NCBI GenBank assembly: GCA_963712715.1
Contig: CAVQJI010000009.1
Location: forward strand, 1-64,000
Source of the DNA: JAFEDN01 sp963712715
Lineage (GTDB): Bacteria > Pseudomonadota > Gammaproteobacteria > Coxiellales > Coxiellaceae
Direction: 5' to 3'
Length of the DNA stretch: 64,000 nucleotides
The translations under genes and the position numbers were made by a program. The notes beneath the pieces were generated by a model. It worked only from the letters and a program-made list of their open reading frames with translations. It searched no databases and was not told the origin of the DNA. How positions within the stretch are numbered: the stretch's first letter is position 1; each line of letters begins with the position of its first letter. Below, piece after piece: positions 57,028-64,000 of the stretch.

Positions 57028-58518
57028 ATGATTCATTTAGCAGATTTATGCCCAGAAATACTTCTTCCTGATCCCAAATATGCGGGCGTGACGGTGGAGG
57101 GCATCACTCAGGATAGCCGAAACGTTCGCCCCGGATCATTGTTTTTTGCCTTTCCAGGGTTGCGTGTCGATGGCCGTGATTTTATGGTGACAGCTATCGA
57201 GAAAGGAGCCAGTGCGATAGTTTATGAAAATGATGACGCTTATCAACTTCCAGCTGTTTTACAGTCAGCAAAAATTCCCATTATCGGTATACGGAATGTT
57301 AATGCCAAAATAGGATTAATCGCATCCCGGTTTTATCAACATCCCAGTCAAAAAATGACAGTCACCGGCGTCACCGGCACCAATGGCAAAACATCGGTGA
57401 CCCAATTTATCGCCCAGATGTTAGCAGCGCAGCATCGGCGTTGCGCTGTCATGGGCACTATTGGCAACGGATTTTTACCGAATTTACGGAAAACCGCTCA
57501 CACTACGCCCGATGCCATTACTTTACAAAAAGAGTTGGCAGAATGTTTGTCACAAGGCGCGGACAGCGTCGCCATGGAAGTGTCGTCGCACAGCTTGAGC
57601 CAGCATCGAGTCAGCGGCATCGATTTTGATATCGCTGTGTTCACCAATCTAACCCAGGATCATTTGGATTATCATGGCACCATGGCGAAATACGGCGCCG
57701 CCAAGGCGGAATTATTTCAATTTCCGTCGCTAAAATATGCCATTTATAATGGTGATGACGCCTTCGGACTCGAATTATTAGCCCGCCATCCTTCCCATGC
57801 GCAGGCATTGATATATTCCACTCATCCGGGGATTGCCGTTAATTGTCCCGCGATTATCGCAGAGCAGATAACGCCGACGCCGCAGGGATTTATCATCTCG
57901 GTCCGTACCCCCTGGGGAGCGGGGCAAATTAATTCCAGATTATTAGGCCGTTTTAATGTCAGTAATTTATTAGCGGTGTTGAGTGTAGCAGGGGTATTGA
58001 ACATTCCATTGGCTGACAGTCTGAACGCTTTGGAAAACTGTCAGGCAGTGAATGGTCGCATGCAGGTTTTTGGTGGAACCGGCGGGAAGCCATCGGTTAT
58101 CGTCGATTTTGCGCATTCGCCCGACGCTTTAATGCAGGTATTGTCCTCATTGCGTGAACATCATCCCCGAAAACTCTGGTGCGTGTTCGGCTGCGGCGGA
58201 GACCGCGATCGCGGCAAACGTCCGCAAATGGGCGCGATCGCCGCCCAATATAGCGATCATATCGTGATCACCAACGATAACCCACGTAGTGAAAAACCCG
58301 AACAGATCGCCGCCGAAATCAGGGCAGGAATCTCCCCGGGGCCTCATGTACGTATCGAACTGGATCGGGCCGCCGCGATCGCCTACGCGTTGAGCAGCGC
58401 CTCACCCGACGATATCGTCCTGATTGCCGGCAAAGGCCACGAAAGCGAACAAATAATCGGCAACCAAACCCTCCCCTTCAACGACGCCGAAACTGTCCAA
58501 AGCTTATTACGTTCTTAA
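57028..58518 (+). CDS. murE: UDP-MurNAc-tripeptide (meso-DAP) ligase
   Basis: Adds meso-diaminopimelate to UDP-MurNAc-L-Ala-D-Glu. 496 aa: P-loop TGTNGKTS (Lys121), TTPDAITLQKEL, EVSSHSLSQHRV and DNPR at 417-420, the meso-DAP-binding motif, showing DAP-type peptidoglycan. The ribosome site before ATG 57028 is weak. It is separated from ftsI by the two large genes, so it needs its own promoter or read-through. Confidence 0.95.
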   Translation: MIHLADLCPEILLPDPKYAGVTVEGITQDSRNVRPGSLFFAFPGLRVDGRDFMVTAIEKGASAIVYENDDAYQLPAVLQSAKIPIIGIRNVNAKIGLIASRFYQHPSQKMTVTGVTGTNGKTSVTQFIAQMLAAQHRRCAVMGTIGNGFLPNLRKTAHTTPDAITLQKELAECLSQGADSVAMEVSSHSLSQHRVSGIDFDIAVFTNLTQDHLDYHGTMAKYGAAKAELFQFPSLKYAIYNGDDAFGLELLARHPSHAQALIYSTHPGIAVNCPAIIAEQITPTPQGFIISVRTPWGAGQINSRLLGRFNVSNLLAVLSVAGVLNIPLADSLNALENCQAVNGRMQVFGGTGGKPSVIVDFAHSPDALMQVLSSLREHHPRKLWCVFGCGGDRDRGKRPQMGAIAAQYSDHIVITNDNPRSEKPEQIAAEIRAGISPGPHVRIELDRAAAIAYALSSASPDDIVLIAGKGHESEQIIGNQTLPFNDAETVQSLLRS

Positions 58519-58551
58519 ATTATGGGCGTTAATACATCCGGAGGAATCAGA

Positions 58552-58596
58552 ATGCCTGAATATTTACTGATTCAATCCCCTAGCCAATTGATTTAA
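58552..58596 (+). CDS. Possible 14-aa leader ORF between murE and murF
   Basis: MPEYLLIQSPSQLI is preceded by a perfect GGAGG seven bases upstream (58540-58544). The stop lies 22 bases before the murF ATG, which has no ribosome site of its own. It could be a leader peptide that couples translation, or chance. Nothing else supports it. Confidence 0.3.
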   Translation: MPEYLLIQSPSQLI

Positions 58597-58618
58597 CAAC
58601 TGATAAAATTTCCCCCTT

Positions 58619-59965
58619 ATGATGAAACTCAGCCAGACCGCCCAAATTTTACATGGGGAGCTCCGCGGCCCGGATGCCGAATTTAACGGCGTCAGCACGG
58701 ATACGCGGACGCTTAAAGCTGGCCAACTATACATCGCTTTACGCGGAGAAAAATTTGACGGTCATGATTTTATCAACGAAGCTGTCAAAGCGGGCGCTGC
58801 CGGCGCGCTCGTCAGTCAGGATATCTCCAGTTCAATACCCCTGCTTAAAGTCATTAATACCCGGCAGGCGTTAGGAGAACTGGCGCGATTTCACCGGCAA
58901 CAGTTTAGCATTCCGATTATCGCCGTCACCGGCAGCTGTGGTAAAACCACAACCAAGGCCCTACTGACCAGTGTTTTTAGTCAGGCTGGAAAAGTTTTAG
59001 CCAATATCAGCAGTTTTAACAATGACATAGGCGTGCCTTTGACTCTTTTGCAATTAACGCCAGAGCACCAATACGCCATTACTGAAATGGGAGCTAATCA
59101 CCCGGGTGAAATTGCATTTCTAACCCACCTGGTGCATCCCACGGTCGCCATTATTACGAATGCCGCGGAGGCGCATCTGGAAGGTTTCGGTGACCTCGAT
59201 GGCGTTGCCTGTGCCAAAGGGGAAATCTTTCAGGGCCTGGAGCCCGAGGGTATCGCAGTCGTTAACGCGGACGATACTTATGCCAGTTTTTGGCGACAAC
59301 TCACCGGTTCCCATCGGGTGATTACCTTCGGTGTCGATCATCCGGCAGACGTGAGCGCCCGCAATATCCAATACAATGAAACGGGTCAGCCCCGCTTTGA
59401 TTTAGTGATTGCGGGCCAAAGTATTGCCATAGAATTGCAATTAATGGGCCAGCATAATGTTCATAACGCCCTGGCCGCGGCGGCGGCCGGTTATGCTCAG
59501 GGATTATCCCTAAGCGCTATACAGGCAGGCCTTAACGCGGCTTCCGCCGAAAAACGCCGTTTGGTGGAGCAGTGCAGCCCTGAAGGCGCCACGATCATCG
59601 ATGATTCCTACAACGCTAACCCGCTATCCATGCGAGCGGCCATACAATTACTGGCCCGCCGTTCCGGTGAAAGAATTTTGGTCATTGGCGATATGCGAGA
59701 ATTGGGTGATAACGCTTGCCAATATCATCAGGAAATAGGTACGGAGGCTAAGAATTTCGGGATTGAACAATTGTATTGTTATGGGGATCTCAGCCGCTAT
59801 GCCGCGGATGCGTTTGGTAAACGGGCTTATTTTTTTTCTGATCGTGATCAATTGATTCAGGCTTTGAAACCCCATTTGCGAAAGCAGGTCACTGTTTTAA
59901 TAAAAGGTTCCAATTCCATGCAAATGGATCAGGTAGTGATTGCTTTAAGAGAATCCAGAATATAA
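58619..59965 (+). CDS. murF: UDP-MurNAc-tripeptide-D-Ala-D-Ala ligase
   Basis: Completes the pentapeptide precursor. 448 aa; P-loop TGSCGKTTTK with Lys109, NNDIGVPLTLL, MGANHPGEI, DDSYNANPLSMRAAI and the C-terminal LIKGSNSMQMDQV. The stop TAA shares its last A with the mraY ATG at 59965. There is no ribosome site before ATG 58619. Confidence 0.95.
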   Translation: MMKLSQTAQILHGELRGPDAEFNGVSTDTRTLKAGQLYIALRGEKFDGHDFINEAVKAGAAGALVSQDISSSIPLLKVINTRQALGELARFHRQQFSIPIIAVTGSCGKTTTKALLTSVFSQAGKVLANISSFNNDIGVPLTLLQLTPEHQYAITEMGANHPGEIAFLTHLVHPTVAIITNAAEAHLEGFGDLDGVACAKGEIFQGLEPEGIAVVNADDTYASFWRQLTGSHRVITFGVDHPADVSARNIQYNETGQPRFDLVIAGQSIAIELQLMGQHNVHNALAAAAAGYAQGLSLSAIQAGLNAASAEKRRLVEQCSPEGATIIDDSYNANPLSMRAAIQLLARRSGERILVIGDMRELGDNACQYHQEIGTEAKNFGIEQLYCYGDLSRYAADAFGKRAYFFSDRDQLIQALKPHLRKQVTVLIKGSNSMQMDQVVIALRESRI

Positions 59966-61047
59966 TGTTGTTATGGCTCACCAATTTATTGATGCACTAT
60001 TACTCTTTTCTTAGAGTATTTCAGTATCTTTCGTTTCGTTCTATTGTCAGTTTAATTACCGCGTTCGCCATTGCCATCATGGTCAGTCCCGCGCTGATTC
60101 AGGAATTAACCTCCCGGCAAATGGGTCAGGCGATTCGCACCCTTGGTCCGCAGAGCCATCAACAGAAAAAAGGGACTCCCACCATGGGAGGTGTATTAAT
60201 TTTACTCGCCATCACCGTGAGTGTGTTGTTATGGTGTGACTTAACCAACCGCTTTATATGGGTGACCTTACTGGTGACTTTGAGCCTGGGGATGATCGGC
60301 TGGATCGACGACTATCGTAAGGTCATCGAAAAACATCATGGCGGCCTGCCGGCGCGGTGGAAGTATTTCTGGCAATCCATTATTGGTCTGGCTGCCGGAG
60401 CGTTTTTATTTTATACCGCCAAAGTGCCCGCGGAAACACAACTCATTATTCCCTTTTTTAAAACTGTCGCACCCAACTTGGGCTTATGGTATTTAGTGCT
60501 GGTTTATTTTGTGATTGTCGGTGGCAGCAATGCCGTCAATTTAACCGATGGATTAGACGGTTTAGCATTAATGCCCACAGTTTTGGTGGCGATGGCATTG
60601 GGAGTTTTCGCCTACCTTATCGGTAATCATATTTTTTCGGATTATCTGGCTATTCCGTTTGTGCCCGGCGCCGGCGAAGTGGGAGTTTTTTGCAGTGCTA
60701 TCGTCGGCGCGGGGTTGGGATTTTTGTGGTACAATACCTATCCTGCGCAAATATTTATGGGGGATGTCGGCGCACTTGCTTTAGGGGGTGCGCTGGGTGT
60801 GATCGCGGTGATCGTGAGACAGGAATTAGTATTCTTTTTAATGGGTGGTATTTTTGTCGCGGAAACCCTGTCGGTCATTCTGCAGGTGGCTTCTTTCAAA
60901 TTAACGGGCAAACGTATTTTTAAAATGGCGCCATTGCATCATCATTTTGAGTTAAAAGGCTGGCCGGAACCGCGGGTGATTGTCCGGTTCTGGATTATTA
61001 CCGTGATTCTAGTCCTGTTAGGCATCGCGACCCTGAAATTGCGATAA
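59965..61047 (+). CDS. mraY: Phospho-MurNAc-pentapeptide transferase MraY
   Basis: An integral membrane enzyme that makes lipid I. 360 aa with about ten hydrophobic segments, KKGTPTMGGVLIL, IGWIDDYRKV with the Asp pair, NAVNLTDGLDGLA, GDVGALALGG and PLHHHFELKGW. The start overlaps the murF stop by one base. Confidence 0.96.
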   Translation: MLLWLTNLLMHYYSFLRVFQYLSFRSIVSLITAFAIAIMVSPALIQELTSRQMGQAIRTLGPQSHQQKKGTPTMGGVLILLAITVSVLLWCDLTNRFIWVTLLVTLSLGMIGWIDDYRKVIEKHHGGLPARWKYFWQSIIGLAAGAFLFYTAKVPAETQLIIPFFKTVAPNLGLWYLVLVYFVIVGGSNAVNLTDGLDGLALMPTVLVAMALGVFAYLIGNHIFSDYLAIPFVPGAGEVGVFCSAIVGAGLGFLWYNTYPAQIFMGDVGALALGGALGVIAVIVRQELVFFLMGGIFVAETLSVILQVASFKLTGKRIFKMAPLHHHFELKGWPEPRVIVRFWIITVILVLLGIATLKLR

Positions 61048-61057
61048 AGGAGAACGG

Positions 61058-62398
61058 ATGAAAATGGTAGTCGGCATTGGTTTAACCGGATTATCCTGTA
61101 TTCGCTACCTTGTTGCCCGTGGCGAAAAAGTGGCTGCGATCGACAGCCGGATAGCCCCCCCTGATCTGGATCAATTGAAACGCGAATTTCCAGAAGTTCC
61201 TTTTACCGTGGGTAGTTTCGAATCGCCCTTATGGAGTGAGGCGGCTGAGCTGGTGGTCAGTCCAGGCGTTTCCCTGCAGGAACCCGCTATCGCTCGGTGT
61301 ATCCGCGCCGGCGTCCCCGCCATCGGCGACGTCGAACTGTTTGCCCGCGCGGTAAAAAAACCGGTGATCGCTATCACTGGTTCAAACGGCAAAACCACGG
61401 TGACTTCGTTGGTGGGCAAAATGGTCGCAGACGCGGGCTTTGCCGTGGAAGTGTGCGGTAACATTGGACAGCCTGTGTTGACAGCTATCACCAAACCTCT
61501 TCCCGATTTTTATGTCACTGAATTATCGAGTTTCCAGTTAGAAACAACATACTCCCTGAAACCTTTGACCGCTGTAGTACTGAATGTTTGCCAGGATCAC
61601 ATGGATCGCTATGACAGTTACGAAGATTATTATCAGGCCAAGCGGCGCGTTTATCATGGTTGCCAGTACCCCATTGTGAATGCCGACGAACCTGAAATAT
61701 GGCGGGACATCCCCCTCTCAGAGCCGCCTTTGGCATTTAGCCTGCGGCCCTTAGACTCGGGTTTTTGCCTTCGCGAACACCATGGCGAATACTTTTTAGC
61801 GCTGGGTGAGAAATTATTATTGCCCGTTAAAGAGATGCAATTTACGCAGCAGTATGAATTTCAAAACGCCCTTGCCGCGTTGGCATTGGGTACGGCCGCG
61901 GGTCTGCCAATGAATCCTATGCTCGAAACTTTGCGCCGGTTTAGTGGCCTGCCACACCGTTGCCAGGCGGTCGGCGAGTTTGGCGGTATACGCTGGTACA
62001 ACGATTCAAAGGGCACCAATGTGGGTGCAACTATCGCAGCACTACTCAGCCTTGGAGCTTCTAAAAGCGGACGTTTATTTTTAATCGCGGGCGGAGACGC
62101 TAAAAAAGCAGACTTATCTTCCTTATTAGAGCCGGTGACCCGCTTCGCGGATCAATTGATCCTGCTGGGTAAGGACGCGCCGCAGTTGCAGAGTTTATTC
62201 GCAGACAAACTGCCTATCGTTCGGGTGGCCTCGATGCAGGAAGCCGTAAACTTTGCCGCCCATTCCGCCAGTGCGGGCGATATCGTGTTGTTGTCCCCAG
62301 CCTGCGCCAGCATGGACATGTTCCGTAACTACGCTCATCGCGGCGAAGTGTTTGTGCAGGCCATCCGGGATTATTTCAGGGGAGAAGCCGCCCGGTGA
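61058..62398 (+). CDS. murD: UDP-MurNAc-L-alanine:D-glutamate ligase
   Basis: Adds D-Glu. 446 aa; GLTGLSCIRYLVARG, P-loop TGSNGKTTVTSLVG (Lys112), ELSSFQLETTYSLKP, NDSKGTNVGAT and LLSPACASMDMFRNYAHRG. AAGGAG precedes ATG 61058, 10 bp after mraY. Its stop overlaps the ftsW GTG. Confidence 0.96.
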   Translation: MKMVVGIGLTGLSCIRYLVARGEKVAAIDSRIAPPDLDQLKREFPEVPFTVGSFESPLWSEAAELVVSPGVSLQEPAIARCIRAGVPAIGDVELFARAVKKPVIAITGSNGKTTVTSLVGKMVADAGFAVEVCGNIGQPVLTAITKPLPDFYVTELSSFQLETTYSLKPLTAVVLNVCQDHMDRYDSYEDYYQAKRRVYHGCQYPIVNADEPEIWRDIPLSEPPLAFSLRPLDSGFCLREHHGEYFLALGEKLLLPVKEMQFTQQYEFQNALAALALGTAAGLPMNPMLETLRRFSGLPHRCQAVGEFGGIRWYNDSKGTNVGATIAALLSLGASKSGRLFLIAGGDAKKADLSSLLEPVTRFADQLILLGKDAPQLQSLFADKLPIVRVASMQEAVNFAAHSASAGDIVLLSPACASMDMFRNYAHRGEVFVQAIRDYFRGEAAR

Positions 62399-63525
62399 AA
62401 GGTGTTTTAAGCCATTCTTATGATCGCTGGCTGGCAGGTTTAATGATGGCGCTATTGTTGTTTGGATTATTAATGGTTGCCTCGGCTTCCCTGGTCATTT
62501 CTGACCGTCAATTCGGTTATCCTTTTCATTATCTATTACGGCAAAGCATTTATTTAGGAATTGGTTTGATACTTTCGGGCATCGCCACGCAAATTCCCAT
62601 CGCATTCTGGCAGCGAATCAGTGTGCCGTTGTTATTTATCGCGTTGTTTCTGTTGCTCATCGTTTTGATTCCCGGCATTGGACGAGTCATGAACGGCAGC
62701 CGGCGCTGGCTGTATCTGGGCTTCATTACCTTTCAGGTTTCTGAATTAATGAAATTAGCGGGTTTATTGTATTTATCCAGCTATTTACAGCGACATGCGG
62801 AGGCAGTACAAACTCAGCCAGGTGGTTTTATTATGCCCCTTATTATCCTGGCGTTGACATCCTTATTATTACTGCTGGAGCCCGATTTCGGCGCGACTTT
62901 TGTGATGAGCGCCATGTTTTTGGTACTCTTATTTGTAGCGGGCGTGCGCCTGTCCTGGTTTGTGCTGTTATTAATTGTGGCGGTGGCATTAATGGGAGGG
63001 TTAGCGGTGATTTCTCCGTACCGGCTGGCGCGTTTAACCAGTTTTTTGAACCCGTGGAATGCGCAATTCGGTTCGGGATATCAATTAACACAATCGCTCA
63101 TTGCTTTCGGGCAAGGCGGATTTTTCGGCGTTGGACTGGGCAACAGCATTCAAAAATTATTTTACTTGCCGGAAGCCCATACCGATTTCTTATTTGCGGT
63201 TATCGCTGAAGAATTGGGACTCATCGGCGCCATAGCGCTTATGTTGTTATTTGCGTCGCTGATTATTTATATATTTCGAATAGGCCGTCACGCCGCAAGA
63301 ATCAATGCCATGTTTGCCACTTATATAGCTTACGGAGCCGCCATCTGGTTAAGTATTCAGGGAATGATTAATATCGGCGTGAATGCAGGCATACTACCCA
63401 CCAAAGGTTTAACTTTCCCGTTTATCAGCTATGGTGGCAGCAGTATGCTGATCAATTGTTTATTGATAGGCATTATTATGCGTATCGCCTCTGAAACAGG
63501 TTTTTACCGGGAATCACGGAAGTGA
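62395..63525 (+). CDS. ftsW: Lipid II polymerase/division protein FtsW
   Basis: A septal SEDS glycosyltransferase that works with FtsI. 376 aa, ten hydrophobic segments; GIGRVMNGSRRWLYLGFITFQVSE, LEPDFGATF, EAHTDFLFAVIAEELG and KGLTFPFISYGGSSML are SEDS signatures. GTG 62395 overlaps the murD stop (GTGA). Its own stop overlaps the murG GTG the same way. Confidence 0.95.
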   Translation: MKGVLSHSYDRWLAGLMMALLLFGLLMVASASLVISDRQFGYPFHYLLRQSIYLGIGLILSGIATQIPIAFWQRISVPLLFIALFLLLIVLIPGIGRVMNGSRRWLYLGFITFQVSELMKLAGLLYLSSYLQRHAEAVQTQPGGFIMPLIILALTSLLLLLEPDFGATFVMSAMFLVLLFVAGVRLSWFVLLLIVAVALMGGLAVISPYRLARLTSFLNPWNAQFGSGYQLTQSLIAFGQGGFFGVGLGNSIQKLFYLPEAHTDFLFAVIAEELGLIGAIALMLLFASLIIYIFRIGRHAARINAMFATYIAYGAAIWLSIQGMINIGVNAGILPTKGLTFPFISYGGSSMLINCLLIGIIMRIASETGFYRESRK

Positions 63526-64000
63526 AGGAAAACCTGGGCGGGAAAAAATTATTAATTATCGCGGGGGGAACCGGCGGACATATTTTTCCTGCGTTGGCGG
63601 TGGCTGATTTTCTTCACAAAAGAGGCGCCGGGGTATTCTGGCTGGGTTCCGATGTGGGATTAGAAAAAACATTAGTCCCTGAACGTTTTCCGATGATCAC
63701 CATTGCCGCCAGACGCCTCCGTGGCAAAGGCTGGCGAGCATATTTAAACGCCCCGTGGCAATTGCTCAAAAGCACGTGGCAGGCGAGACAAGTGATCCGC
63801 CGACTGCGACCGAATGCGGTTTTGGCCATGGGCGGGTATGTGAGTGGGCCTGGGGGCGTGGCGGCGAAATTGTCCGGAATTCCACTCATCGTCCACGAAC
63901 AAAATGCGGTGGCTGGGTATACCAATCGAATTCTGGCGTTATTTGCTAATGAGGTCATCGCCGCTTATCCTGGGATTTTTTCCAGATCCTCCGGCGCGAA
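63522..64000 (+). CDS. murG: UDP-GlcNAc:lipid I transferase MurG, partial (cut by window edge)
   Basis: Makes lipid II on the inner face of the membrane. The first 159 codons are seen, from GTG 63522. KLLIIAGGTGGHIFPALAVAD is the GGTGGHxxPA motif, with WLGSDVGLEKTLVPE, AMGGYVSGPGG and IVHEQNAVAGYTNR. The last residues read FSRSSGA where the family usually has FP-type sequence. A one-T change in the GATTTTTTCC run at about 63975 is possible, but too little is visible to judge. Confidence 0.93.
   Translation, partial: MKENLGGKKLLIIAGGTGGHIFPALAVADFLHKRGAGVFWLGSDVGLEKTLVPERFPMITIAARRLRGKGWRAYLNAPWQLLKSTWQARQVIRRLRPNAVLAMGGYVSGPGGVAAKLSGIPLIVHEQNAVAGYTNRILALFANEVIAAYPGIFSRSSGA

Overview
The window looks like a chromosomal segment of a Legionellales-type gammaproteobacterium (Legionella/Coxiella/Aquicella relatives). 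The pointers are an LbtU-type siderophore porin, an EnhA-like L,D-transpeptidase, a stand-alone RsxB beside metG and nth, a GacA/UvrY-type regulator pair, and several large, eukaryote-flavoured or effector-like proteins without recognisable enzymatic domains. The species cannot be fixed from this sequence.

Layout. 1-1.4 kb is the end of an integrated element: a P4-type integrase beside an att site made of the 3' half of a tRNA-Thr(CGU). 1.5-9.2 kb is accessory: an unknown repeat-containing protein, a decayed IS630-family element that landed exactly in that gene's stop codon, DUF3175 and VOC genes, a periplasmic class II cyclic-nucleotide phosphodiesterase, a 619-aa effector-like protein, and palindromic or MITE-like repeats. 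9.2-20 kb carries an S9 peptidase, an H1-like basic protein, gamma-glutamyltransferase, a 1.07-kb non-coding structure with 290-bp inverted arms, a dienelactone hydrolase, two paralogous response regulators flanking a peptide deformylase, and two frameshifted cell-wall-type genes separated by a MITE. 20-37 kb is a housekeeping block: amino-acid permease, pabB, tsaB, aldehyde dehydrogenase, dinJ-yafQ, dapB, sodB, peroxiredoxin, rnt, pyrC, lbtU, nth, rsxB, metG, mrp, dcd. 37-46 kb holds metNIQ, ihfB, purMN, DUF2066-hda, an L,D-transpeptidase and yajQ, whose 3' end is tandemly amplified. 46.7-64 kb is the division and cell-wall (dcw) cluster mraZ-rsmH-ftsL-ftsI-[two large unknown genes]-murE-murF-mraY-murD-ftsW-murG.

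Two things dominate the interpretation. First, between 37 and 49 kb nearly every conserved gene, including normally essential ones, is broken by one-base indels, mostly in short homopolymers. The reading frames are otherwise fully conserved, which points to sequence or consensus errors more than to real decay. Second, the dcw cluster is interrupted between ftsI and murE by two large, distantly similar proteins that both end in poly-serine tails. The larger one has a proline-rich linker followed by a beta-thymosin/WH2-like (G-actin-binding-like) motif. These, with the 619-aa protein, are the best candidates here for undescribed secreted effectors.

The genes work together in clear sets: dcw genes for peptidoglycan precursor synthesis and septation; purM-purN for purines; metNIQ for methionine uptake; sodB and the peroxiredoxin for oxidative defence; metG-rsxB and rnt-pyrC as overlapping pairs. 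Many intergenic gaps are filled by TA-flanked MITEs and by a REP-like hairpin whose five copies show compensatory stem changes.
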